Below are positions 49,501-61,700 of a DNA stretch of 64,000 nucleotides, piece by piece. The notes under the pieces are model-generated. The model worked only from the letters and a program-made list of their open reading frames with translations, did no database searches and was not told where the DNA came from. The position numbers and the translations under genes are program-made. The stretch comes from Paramacrobiotus metropolitanus (Eukaryota > Tardigrada > Eutardigrada > Parachela > Macrobiotidae), in NCBI RefSeq assembly GCF_019649055.1, contig NW_026570301.1, forward strand, positions 124,001-188,000. The letters run 5' to 3'. Position 1 is the stretch's first letter. Every line of letters starts with the position of its first letter.

Positions 49501-49911
49501 TCATATTTACGGGCAAATAATCTAAAACTAAAGCTGATCGGAGCGTAGCGACGTTGTTTCCCGAGTTGGTATTTACATTAAAATACGCATTATGAATTTC
49601 ATTCACCAGAAACTGCTGCGTTTTCATGCATGCTTTAGACGAAAGCTCCTACTCTACCTGAGGCAGAAGGGTTTTGTTCAAAAAGACACAAACATATCCT
49701 CTCGTATTGCGATGGTAACGATCGAGAGCTGGGAGTTCTTGCTGGGAGAAATGCAGCTGGGCAAACAAGCAGCTGCAGGACGCAGCCACTAAATGTTAAG
49801 ATGTTTCGTCCAGTTAAGCGGGCGCAGTAAAACAGTCTATTGCCGTAACTGAAGCCACTCCGCTGGGCGGTCCACGATTTGAAGGCCAGGGCTGGTACTT
49901 CGATGATTCCG
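46562..49911. other. Intergenic, no gene seen
   Basis: Several ORFs of 60-100 codons exist on both strands without family resemblance or splice context. No tandem repeats or transposon ends were recognised. Confidence 0.45.
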
Positions 49912-50164
49912 CTAATATATATTTTTGTATATGCAAATATAGTGCAGTGCGAAAATGATTGGAAATACTTGGTCAGTGTGTACATATATCTGTATATTGC
50001 AAATCAGTCGTTTTTGCTCGTGTAGCCGCTCGCCACAGAGACTACGGGTCTGGCGATTAATATGTTGACTCATGCAGCGGAATTGACTGAAATGATGAGA
50101 ATGTCGAAGTACTGTTCTTGCGGCGAAGAACAAAAATATATGCAAAGCTGTTACACAGTAAAGC

Positions 50165-50400
50165 AAATGCATATTTACTGCACAGGATCCCCCACGATAT
50201 AGTTCAGGTGACGCGCCGGTTAAAATGTTAGCGTAAGTACTGCTGTTTACAGGTGTAGAATTTCCAGGAGCACGTAGAGAAGGTTTCACTGTGGTATCGT
50301 ACAATGTGTACCGGCCAGTACAATTTAATTCAGGAGGCCAGTGGACCCGGTATTGAAGAGTGCTCTCGCCTCTCGATAGGCTTCGATATTTTAATGGTTG
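50165..50400 (-). CDS. Possible exon of unknown extracellular protein
   Basis: Within a 166-codon minus-strand open frame (49912-50412), the right half looks coding. VHWPPELNCTGRYTLYD is followed by Asn-glycosylation sites (NCT, NST, NSS) and ends GGSC at a plausible donor gtaaat near 50184. I do not recognise the family, and no adjacent exon was identified. This could be chance. Confidence 0.2.
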
Positions 50401-51214
50401 TATTATATACACTGTCGCAGAATAATGTTGTATTAAAAATCGTCTTCGGTATGATAATCGATTAATACATATGTTGACTCATGTTGTTCGTTTTTGAGCA
50501 TAACACTGGATGTAACTACCACGGTTAACTAAATAGAACGAATAACCAAAGGTGGGAGTAAAATTTCCGGTCTCTACAATCTCAGAAAGGAAACTACAGT
50601 AATTAGCTTTTCCGAAGCGGAAATTCAACTAAAGCAGGAAGGCAGGTGTGTTGACACGAGGGAGGAAAACTGCAGACGCTTGCAATAGTGCCGGGAAAGA
50701 CGGCGCTCATATTATGGACTTTTCAAATTCCCTTGCGCTGTCTTCTCTGCATAAAAGATCGTGTAAAGTGGGAACGACCAGACGATAGTTTCGGTCATGA
50801 ACCCGGGATTCAACCCAGTAGTTTAGAAAGAGAGCACAAATTCGATATACTTGCAGTTACGCATTATAATTTTGCAGCCGACCGGGAAGCACGTTCCTGA
50901 TGAGCACGTAATTACCGGAAAATCAATAAGTACACTGGATGCACTGCCTTATACTTCGCTTTAGTAAACTGCCTTTCCTTTGTCTTACATTAAGGATCGG
51001 CTTGATTTCTCTGCCGCCTTGGGGCTCGTCTGTTCAAATTGCGCATCACAGACAATGCGGCAATTACCTTCCGTGCATATATGCCGACTGTTCGACGAAA
51101 TGACTTCCTTACATATCCTTGGTTTTCCATATTTCCGATATTCCGCGCGATTATAACAGAGCAGTCTGCAAACCCTTCAAAAGTGCTTTGCTACGGTGGC
51201 CACTCTTTGCCACA

Positions 51215-54200
51215 ATGAGGATTACAAAGGTACTATGGCACTTTACCGGCCGTTGTTGTTTATTATCTGTAATTATCCTCGGTTTCCTACCGGTATACCC
51301 GGCTTCCATGGCTAACAACACGTTGTCTTCAGTATTAAGTGAAGATGAGATCGACATCCTCTTACGAATTTACCACCAGCTGGCGAACATTTCAGACGCC
51401 GATTGTTCTCAGTTATTTCAGTTAATGGCAGACAATATGGACATGTTTTCTAACATCTCTGCTGATGTGTTTCCTTTTATGGAGCCAGTGAACGGGTTGT
51501 CCTTGTCGTTTCGCATTACTGCCACCACGACGCACGTTGCCATTTTCATACTGGGAGTGTCTGGTAATGCCCTGCTTATCATGGTGGCACACAAGTCCAA
51601 ATTTCTCAGACATCCTATGTATACCTATTTGGTAAGCGCCATAATTACAGCTGATGAAAATTTTGGTACCAGTGAACTGCAAATGGCTCCGCAGCGGCAG
51701 CCTAATTAAGGTAATTTGTACTTTTCGCAGTATCTGATGCGGGTGTATGGTCAAATTCAACTTGCTGACCCCGTTTTATACACATTCTCATTTCATTATT
51801 TTTGCAGTTAATGGGCACTAGAATAGTTAGAAAATTAATAGTGTTTTTAAAAGCCACTCTGCAAGCATTAAGCATTGGTCAATGGCTTTTTTTGGCCAAG
51901 TGGAAGTCCTGCTCTATTGCTTTAGTTTATAGTAGTCTTAAAGCAGTATTATCCTCCACTACGATTTGCAACGAGATCGAAGCTGCAGTAGGATATCTGT
52001 AATTATTACTTCGACATTCTCACCATTATAATCCATTCCGCTGTATAATCAACGTATCAATCACTTGATCGAATGGACGGCCTCAGTGGCAAGCGGTCAC
52101 ATGAACAACTGCTGATTGACATACATATAATATTCTGTCTGTGCAATCTGATTAATCTCACAGTGTACTGTATGAGACGTGGGAAAATCATTATGCTTAA
52201 ACGTTTCCTTGTATTACTGTCCGCACTCGTTTGCAACGTGCCACTATGGCCGGACATCGTTCTTCGGCATCGCGTCAGGTTCTGCTCATAACTCTGTAAT
52301 TCCGCAATGTCGCACTTCTGATGCGATAAAGTAGACGTACAGAGAACGTTTAGAGTAGAATGCTTTCGACCTTCTGCATTAATTTTATTGGCTCGGCGTG
52401 TACATGGACGGGGGCGCAGCTAATTTCCCGCTCTGTGAGCGCTTTCTTTTGTCAGTCTTACCGGCATTTTGTTCCTCTGACCGTCGCGTTGCTGCCGTTT
52501 ATCGCACACGTGACAGTCATTGATTTGACACCAGTGCCGCTTTTATGGTGGTGGCTGTAGCTGGTTGCGCAACGGAATCAGGGAGCAGCCAGAACACAGC
52601 TGATTGAATTTGATGCTACATTCTGGCTCAGTAAGTAATGATTGAAATCAATATACGGCAAGCTCAGTGTAAAATCAACTGTCACTTGGGCGATAAAATG
52701 GCAGCTGAGCGGCGGCCGGAGGAACAAAGTGCCGATAAGTCAAGAAAAAGACCTCCACTTTGAAACTTGGGGCAAAATTTTCTTCACACTTTCTTTGTTT
52801 CGTCATGTCGGCTGTCTACGGTCCTTCATGTAGTGGATTTCGGAGGTAAAATCGTTTGAAGCACAAAGCTGTCCACATCGTAAACAGGATGCATGTACTT
52901 TAATGGTGATCACACTTCAAGTCTATAGATGCAGCAGTAATAACGAGGTGTCAGCGCACATTTTAATCAGTAAATAAATGCAACAGTACACAGTATCTTA
53001 CCTTAGCAAATGTGGTGCACTTACATAACGAGAAATATTGTAGCATTCTAATGATTTTATCATGAAGCCCAACGAAGCCCAGCCCTTGGATAACCACCTC
53101 AATAATAGTGTGCTAACCTATATCGACCAGACGTTGAAGTCCCGTTTACCGGGTTGTCTGCTCTTGATAGAATATGAATGAATGAATATCAATGCGAAAC
53201 ACGCCGATAATCACAGCCAGCTGATAACAATGCCTAAAAATGCTTCACACGTAGTGGCTTCTTGGGGTGTAATTACCGTAAACACTCGGATCTTTTCTGT
53301 AGCTCAGTTATTAAAATTGCGCCCGCGTACTAAACCTTGCTAAAGTAGAATTTCCCAGTTTCGGTCCGGCTGCTATGGAAATGTAGAGCACTCAAAAGAG
53401 CATCATATCAGGGCATTTTTGGTTTGGATGTTACGGTGTTCCTCTATCGATAACGCTGCATGGTCTCCGTAGGTGTCCATGGCTTATTCCGATCTACTAG
53501 TGTGTTTAACGGCCATTCCGGAAGCTATTGTTGGGTACCATTTCGAAAATCAGTGGTTTCTCGGCCCGGTGGGCTGCTCCGTTTTCGTCTTCCTCAATTT
53601 CTTCGGGATCAATTCCGGGGTCGCCAGGTAATTGTATATACTCGTACCGTGCCTTTAACAGGTATCCAATGCACTCACAAACTCCGGTGATCCAAAACAT
53701 TAGGACACAGAAGGTACATTATGGGCCTACTGGGCCACAGGCAGCTGCATCCAGAATTTATTAATTCATGTACAAAGTACTATGTACTAAAGGACTTAGT
53801 AATGCCATCCTTTTTTTTGCCAGACGAAATATATGACATGTGGAAGTCATATAAATGTTTCGGGTTAGGTTTCCACAATGTTAAGGAACTTTTGGATGCC
53901 AGGCACGAATGCACTACTGAGTACTAATCCGTTCATAAATATATAGTGCGATAAGAATGAAAAGTGCAGAGATGGATTTGTGAAGCACATAACAATTAAG
54001 AGCCTGCGCAATATTTCTTATTAAATCTCTACTTTTTTCCAATTTCTTGCTTTTTGCCATGACATCGTATGAGATGACCCTTACTTTATGGGGAGATGCT
54101 GTGAACATATTATGCACGACTCGGCTGCGCACGAACATCCAAATATCCTTACTTTGCCACACGACTGGCATAATTTATAGCGAAAGCGGTTCAAATCTTG

Positions 54201-55842
54201 CCGGATGTTCAGCGCATGGTACAGTTGTACGAGTATTTACAGCAACTAACGTTACTTGAATGCATTTATGAAGTACTGTGATTCATTTATGCGAACTAAT
54301 AATATGTTACGTACTCGTACGTTTATGAGGCGCGCGTTCATTTATTTATGCGTTAAAGCATTTCTGCTTTTGTGCATGTATGCCAAATGAGTGGTTGCAG
54401 ATTGTTCGCAAAAGCGTTCGAATGGTAGCATGGATAATCAAATCCCTACAATCCTTCACTCAGGCTTTCAAGGGTTCACAAAATTTTGTCATTCTTGGAG
54501 CAATGAGAGCAGGCCCCAGGAGCTGATCTCAAGGTCGCACTTGCCTGTCGTTTGCAAATATATATTGAAATGTTGCATGCAGGAGTGATCCGTAAACATT
54601 TTTGCATTTTTAATAAAAACAATAATTTTACAAAATGTGTTACGTACCTCGAAAAACACCAGCCGATGCAGCTAGCTCTGTAGCTGAAACAAATTTCAGG
54701 TGGGAATCATCTGCACCGCTGATGGTGTTCGCTATTGGCTATGGGATTTACCAAGCACAGACAACCACAACCATTTAACGTTTTACATACAAATGGCAAT
54801 GCACAGCTTTAACGTCGATTTTCAGCGTTGATTTAAACCTGATCTCACTTCTCAATACTGCTAGTGGAAACTGGAGTACAAATACTGTTTTTATAGCATG
54901 TCCATGATGACCTTCGAGCGCTTCCTCGCCATTTGTCGCCCCTTGTTGGCCCGGAAAGTCTGTACCGTAGAGCGGACGCGCAAGATCATCATCTACTTAT
55001 GGCTCTTCGCCGCCGTTTACTGCTCACCGTGGCTGGGTTTGACAGTCGTGAAAGCCATCGAAGGCACAGATCGGGAGATCTGCGATTTTCGCTTAACGCA
55101 AGCGTACTACATGACGATCTTTGGAGCGGATTTGTTACTGTTTTATTTCACTCCGTTGTTGGCAGCCGCGGTAATGTTTGTACGGATCGTCGAAACTCTG
55201 CGAAAGCGTGAGGCGGAGATTGAGGGATCCATTAGCGCAGCGGAAGGCTTGAAATTTGGCAGGAAGTCAACAATACGGGAAAAGGATGAGCAAGAGCAGC
55301 TCACGTCCGCTTTGCCTAACACTGTCAGCAGTATCACTAGCGGCAGCGGTCACAGCTCTACGTCCAATGGAATTGAATCAAAATTTCAGCACAGAAAAAT
55401 TAGGGCACGTATACAGGTAAGCGTGGCAATGAATTGTGTTCAAACTTCAAAGTATAGCAACGATAGCATGCCAGTTCCTCCTGGTGATTTTTGTCAAATA
55501 TCCCACGACATTGTGACTCCGCATGGGGTTTTTTAGGTTGTGCGAATGCTTTTTGCGACTGTACTGATATTTGCCATTACCTGGCTGCCATTCCGTGGTT
55601 TGCTAATGTACAACACTTTTGCGGCCACGCCATGGCTCAACGAATGGTACTCCTTTTTCGCCAAGACACTCGTCTATCTGAACTCGGCGGTAAATCCAGT
55701 CCTATATACCATTATGAGCGCGCGGTTCCGAAGAGCATTTTATCGAACTATTACATGTGGAAGTAAGTTCACCTACCACGAAACTTTACGTGCTACCTGA
55801 TTGGAAAATTATCTTCGACGGATGTTTGCAGAAACGCGCTGA
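51215..55842 (+). CDS. TRH-receptor-like GPCR, paralog A
   Basis: Plasma-membrane class A receptor, probably for a peptide. Exons: 51215-51631, 53473-53627, 54897-55416, 55537-55762, with a short final exon 55832-55842 (or readthrough to 55800). Phases are 0, 2, 0 and 1. The ATG at 51215 gives a signal peptide ending near PVYPA. The ectodomain has N-glycosylation sites (NNT, NIS). TM1 has SGNALLIM. Exon 2 holds TM2 and GCSVFVFLNFFGIN of TM3. Exon 3 starts in TM3 with FERFLAICRPL (ERF for DRY), then IIIYLWLFAAVYCSPWLGL, and REICDF supplies the second-loop Cys. Exon 4 has TWLPFR of TM6 and NPVLY of TM7, then helix 8. The CRPLLAR-VCTVERTRKII and WFLFA-type segments match TRHR relatives. About 442 residues, with no lesions seen. 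Confidence 0.82.
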
Positions 55843-56398
55843 TCGTCCAGAAGAGCCAGTGGTACTTCGGTAACCTTTTACCTGCTGTTTTTCTTTTCGA
55901 TCGGTAAAAACTGACTGTCAACTAGGCAGCGGCCGCGGCCAAACTCACCTTTGCGGACCTTCAAAAATTTTTCGCGTTTCAGTAAACGTTTTCCGAGTTT
56001 GTTTGCCCTGATATTATTATTTGTAATTTTTTACTGACTTTCACCTGGGACAGTCCAAGTGGTTGCGGGACATTTGGTCGCGTTCATTTTGTTGCACTTA
56101 AGTAGTAAGCAACAGTTCGTTTAAGGACAAATAAAAGGAAAACCGTTTCGCTACATGACATTTCGTTTCGCTAAAGACATTTTGGTAGCTGGGAAATTAA
56201 GGAGTGGTTTAATGGCGCCGAACTCTTGTCACATATGACCTTTCGTCGCAAAACCGATTGTCCTTCAACAAAATCTCCGCAAAGCCTAAGGTCCTGCCGG
56301 TACCTGCCTGACTGAAAATATGAAAACTGTCAATGATGAAATGTCCTACGATTAAGATGTCTGGTGACGACCTGCCGCGCACCTGCTGACGCCTATGT

Positions 56399-56725
56399 TC
56401 GAGAAACACCGAAAAATGGTGTGGTGCTAATGGCCAGCCTCATCTCGGCCGCGGCGTCTCGTGGTTTTGCCAGAACATGCACGGCCACCGGGATGGAATG
56501 TGTGTGTATGCGCATGCGCATGTATGCCATCGCAGACTCCTGATGCGTTCCCAGGTGTCCTCCCTGATTCGCGGCCAGGGAGGTGGCCACACCTGATCGT
56601 GCACAGGTGACTCCCAACCATGGGAGTTGAAACCACCACCTGGTTCGTGGCCAGGGGAGGATGCTGCCTTTCGCTGCGGTTATGCGCGTACCATAGCGAG
56701 AGAGCTGCGCAAGCGAGGACAGATC
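56399..56725 (-). repeat. Solo, diverged copy of split direct repeat B
   Basis: On the minus strand it matches B1/B2 of the DIRS-like element. Shared landmarks are CGCAGCTCTCTCGCTATGGT, the CACGAATCAGG words and the terminal GTTTCTCGAACATAG. It is more diverged than B1 is from B2, so it is an older insertion reduced to one terminal repeat. Confidence 0.75.
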
Positions 56726-57389
56726 TTTAATCAAAACTTTTTACAACGTTGTGTGAATGCTTAGTAAATGTTAAGTCGCTGGAAGCATGCGGTTTGAAGA
56801 CGGGTAAATTTTGATAATACTAAAGGTTAAATAAATTTTAACATTTAAACAGCTAATGCACAACTTTCTAATTCCCATCCGTGTGCAGAAAACAGTGCCA
56901 ACCCACCAACTTGACACACATTCAGTATTCCTTCCGGGCAAATGTTCTGTAGCAACAAAACGAGGCGATGATGGCCATCTTCCACTAAAAACCAAGCAGA
57001 TCTTCGATAAAAGAGCAGGGTGGCTATTGTTGGAAAGCAGGGCGCTAATTATCGTGGTCGTTGCGATTCTTGTTTGCTGTTCGTATTTCCCCATCCGTGC
57101 GCGTCGTTTTTTCCAGACAATGAATGTAAACATTTCTTGTCTTCGCTAACCGTTACCGTCTTTACTTAATACCGACGGCTTCACGGGCTTCTAATTTATG
57201 CGCAATATCGGTGACCTTTACATATGGTGTATAAGAAAATGAGTCACGTTAAGTATTAAGTACGCTTGTTACTGTGACTCTTTGCTTCACATATAATGCT
57301 AAACTGATACAAAATTACTGGCGTAGGTATTAAGTGCAAAATCAACATAATTATACTACAGATACGTGCGGCGCCCTATACATTTCAGA

Positions 57390-57640
57390 TCTCAGTAACC
57401 AAAAACTGACAACACCAAAAGAGCTGCCTCGGTCCGGATCTAAGTCAAATGTTTTTCATTTTCAAATTCGTTCTACCGGAACCTTGTCGGCAAGCTGGTT
57501 CAAGTGATCCAAAACACTTTTAGAACCTTGACCTTGACACTTAGAAACAATTTGCCCGGATACAATACTCGACATTCCTATGCACATTAAGTAAACCGAA
57601 AAACTAAGAATAAGTTATACTGATTTTCGTGCAACACCCA
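57390..57640 (+). repeat. Dispersed repeat family, copy 3
   Basis: Shares CGGTCCGGATCTAA, TTTTCATTTTCAAATTCG, GACCTTGACACTTAGAAACAA and TGCAACACCCATCACAAAAT with copies at 24390 and 33890. Diverged; ends unresolved. Confidence 0.55.
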
Positions 57641-58050
57641 TCACAAAATTGCCCTACAGACCAATCACAAGTTACCCTACAGGCTTGCTTTTTCGGCACT
57701 TGTGCACGCTAGATTACGGTTCCAACCATGCGGTGTATAACGATTGCTGCCATTCGTAGTGTTACAAGTAGTTTATCGAGTTTGATAAGCCCACTTGTGA
57801 AATACTCGCTATAGTTGCATTTAGAAATGTATGGTTCTGTTCGTTGGCTCTTCATAATTTAACACTTCTATTCGGAACGAATACACAATGAAGAAAAAGC
57901 CTTTGGTCTAGCTTTTTTTAATTTTTTGGTAGGCAAGATCAACATTCCGAACTAATGTCCTTACTTAAGAAGCTTTACAATGACTGTTAAGGCAGTTGAT
58001 GCATTAACTAACAGATTATTTGAGAAATTATCCGTTCAAATTGGCTGTGG

Positions 58051-58085
58051 AAAAAAGTGGAGGCGAAGCCGCAGCTGTTGCTTGT
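58051..58085 (+). repeat. ACAAGAAA hairpin repeat, copy 3
   Basis: Contains GTGGAGGCGAAGCCGCAGCT then GTTGCTTGT, matching the module at 34582-34619. The left ACAAGAAA arm is degraded. Confidence 0.5.
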
Positions 58086-58752
58086 GCCCTACATGTTGTA
58101 CCGCAAATACTGGTGATGTTGCAATTAGAAGAAAAAAGACCGAAAGCAAGGGCCGACTAAGAGCAAACATTTCCAGCACTGGCAGCAACCCCGTGTAGCA
58201 GCTGCGCCCCTGTTTTAAGGATGGCTTTGACCGACGTAAGTAGACTAAGTTCACAGACTACGTTGTTCATGGCTGGTGGGCATACAGGACTCGCTTTGCC
58301 CTTCCGCCAATAATTTTACATCCCTGATGATAGCTATAACGTGTTTCCATTATTTTGTGAAAGCTCAACTGAGAGCCTGTACGGACATGTGCAGAAGTTT
58401 GATTGTAAGATTTTCCGAAACTTGACTCGTAACACTATACGATTTGGGATTTTGCTTGCTTATGTTATAAAGAACAACGGAATTGTGGTTTTGCGGACAG
58501 TGCAAGCAAAGCTTAAGTTCTTTAATTCCATTTTCTCGCTGTAAAAGTTTCGGAGAAAAAAACGAAGGAAATCCCAATAACCAAGGAAAATTGGCAATTG
58601 GGTCTAGGGTTGATACCGTTATGGATATGCAAAATTTCCCGCATTTCTTTCTATGGTGACCATTCTTTTCTGGCTTAATGGCATTCTGCAAAGGTCAAGG
58701 TCGGGTTATTACGTAAGTCACGCGGGTAAACTTCCGTTTTAAATGCACATAC

Positions 58753-61700
58753 TTTTACAAGTGATCATTTGACGAAAAGCCCTTCGGAACCTTGCACTCA
58801 TAACATTATACAGGAGTGGATTTATCGCTGAGTTGAGATAAATGAGAGACTTGGCGAACAGGGAGTACCATTCGTCGAGCCAGGGCGTGGTCGCAAAAGT
58901 GTTGTACAGTAGCAACCCACGGAATGGCAGCCAGGCAATGGCAAATACCAGTACGGTCGCAAAAAGCATGCGTTCAACCTAAAACGTTTCGCTTTCAGTG
59001 TGTGACATGGGACAAAAGTCATCGGTTTTTACGGAGAAGCTGACGTTTTCGAACTGTACAGGGCATACTTTGCCAAGCATACTTGTATACGTGCACCGCT
59101 TGCGCTGTGCACAGTCACTGTTGATTCGGTTCGAGTGAACGCGCAGGGGTTTGCGTTGCCGTTGCTGGCGTATATTGTCGCAGGCAGAAGGGTGGTTGAT
59201 CCTTGCTCATCCTTATGCCGCATTGTTGACTCCCTTGAGAATCTCCCGTCTTCCACTGCACTGACGGATACACCAATCACAGCTTCACGCTTCCGAAGCG
59301 ACACGTCAATTTTTATGTAGATAATCACCGCCGCCATTAGCGGGACGAAGTAAAATATTATCAAATCCGCCCCAAAAATAAATATATAGTAGGATTGTGT
59401 TAATCGAAAATCGCAGATTTCTCGATCTGTGTTTTCGATAGTTTTCACTTCGGTCAGACCCAGCCACGGTGAGCAGTAGACAGCGGCTGCGATCCATAAA
59501 GAGAGGATGATCCTTCGCGTGCGCTCCACGGTGCACACTTTGCGGGCAAACAATGGACGGCAGATGGCGATGTAGCGTTCAAGGGTCATCATGGACATGC
59601 TGAACAAAGAATACCGTTACATTTTTGCGCTTATACAGGCGTAAATCCATGTTAAATAAACTCTAAAAACGACGCAGCTGGCTTAAATATTACTATGTGC
59701 GTTTCCCAGCAAAGCTGGATAAACATCTCATGTTTACTACGAGATTTTATAGTACACCTGGTAATTTTAAAGTCATACAATTTTGGAACCTATTTCACGC
59801 TCGGCTCCGGCGAACTGCATTCGCGCGAAGGTATTCAAATGATCTGAAGGTACAATAATATTACAATGAAAAAGGTTCTGAGTGCGCTTAAGCCAACGTG
59901 TGCATGCATACGTAAAGAATACATGAATATGGTATTCTATAATAGCCTGTTAAACAACTACGCGCGTAACGGCAGAAGCAGAGAGCAAGTAGCGGTGTGC
60001 TACAGTAGCGATTTGAATGAAGACCCTCCGCTAGATCGGTCGCAATAACAAATTGCATTCTCCAGTTGGACTGTCTATCACTGCACCGGTCTTTGAAATC
60101 CACCATAGGTCAGGCTACTGCGGGTCAATAAGGGAAGTGGCCAGATGCATGGTGCCAAAGTTGGGCACATTCACGAAAACGACCTCCTTCGCGCACTCCC
60201 AACACACTTGTTGCATGGTTTTGTTGCATTCTGTAGCCAAATGATTTGCATACGTTGGCGCAAGAACTTACTAGAGCTAGAAGGACTGGGAACGGACTGC
60301 GCAACGGTCGACTACGTCATCACTGTCGCATACAGAAAGCGCGGCTGTGCTAATGCTTACCATAGTCCCACAGACTTTGTAGTCCCTTTTAGAAGATATT
60401 CTGAAGTTTCTTTCTCATAAAGAGCTTTCTGAGATTTTAATAGATCATATTAAATATTTAAATCCCAACTTCGGGGGATAGAAATAGAAGAGAACAGAAA
60501 TCTGCTAAGAAAACTGACAAAAACCGTGAAAAACGCGCTTCTGTCACCATGGCAGCCGCCCTCCCGTGTACGCGAGAGTGATGACGTCAAATCGTTGGTT
60601 ACCAGTCCTTCTCACACAATAGTAAGTACTGGGTTGGTATAAAAACCGTTTGTGCGCGCAACATCCAGTTGGAAGGTTATGGGCGAAATAACATTCCGAA
60701 AACCTTGATGCAAGATGGTGTACCAAACGATTCAAAAACTGTTTGGGAGGGCGCGAAAGTAGTCGTTTTCGTGTACGCTCCAAAATTTCGCAAAATGTAC
60801 CTTGCCACTTTCATTAATAATTAATTTATCCGACAATTTCTCGAAGTACGGATGTTTTGAATATCTCTATTTAACATGCACTAGCGGCGTTAAATGCGTA
60901 CCGCATGGTGTCTTATACTCGTATTATCCGGCTAAGCGTAACCCATAAATTTGCATTTTCCGCTGCACCACGACGCAGTATTTTCACTTGAGTTTGTATA
61001 CTCGTATAATTATAAAGTTGTATTAATCCTTCAAGTCTTTGATTGCTGTAATCAGTACCTCCCCATGAACAAATCCCAAATAGGTGATACATGTTTGATG
61101 TTTCATACAACAGTACCTGGCGACCCCGGCATTAATCCCAAAGAAATTGAGGAAGACGAAGATCGAACATCCCAGTTGTCCAAGAAACCATTGATTTTTA
61201 TAATGATACGACACAATTGCTTCCGGAATGGCCGTTAAGCAGACCAGTAGATCGGCATAGGCCATTGACACCTGCGGAAATCTCTCATCATTACCGAAGG
61301 CATAAATATTGCGAATTAATTCATCATCAACGGGTGTCGATATTTAAATCCCCGAAATCAAATACATGCTTAGCTTGATATGCTGTGTTCTTGTGTTCCA
61401 TACATTTCAAAAGCAGCCGAACTATTATTGGGTGTTCATCAGTTGTAAAACTGCGCATAATGATCGGTTGGTTGTTGTGGATTTTATTTCACAAAACGCG
61501 ATAATAATACAGTTTATAGTAAGAAAATAAAAAATTTCAATATTGATTGATTGTATGTGCCGCCACAGTAATGAAGATAATGACAAAAATCACAGAGGAG
61601 CTTTGCCAACCAAGTTGGCAATATGCGAAGCGGGCTGTTCAGATAAGTAAAACAAATAACAGAAGTAAAAAAATAAGAAAATAAAAAAAAATATTAAAAA

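Larger units (their letters stand above)
56726..58738. other. Intergenic space between the two receptors
   Basis: Holds dispersed-repeat copy 3 (57390-57640) and a hairpin module (58051-58085). No gene is supported. The 3' ends of both receptor genes face this region. Confidence 0.5.
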
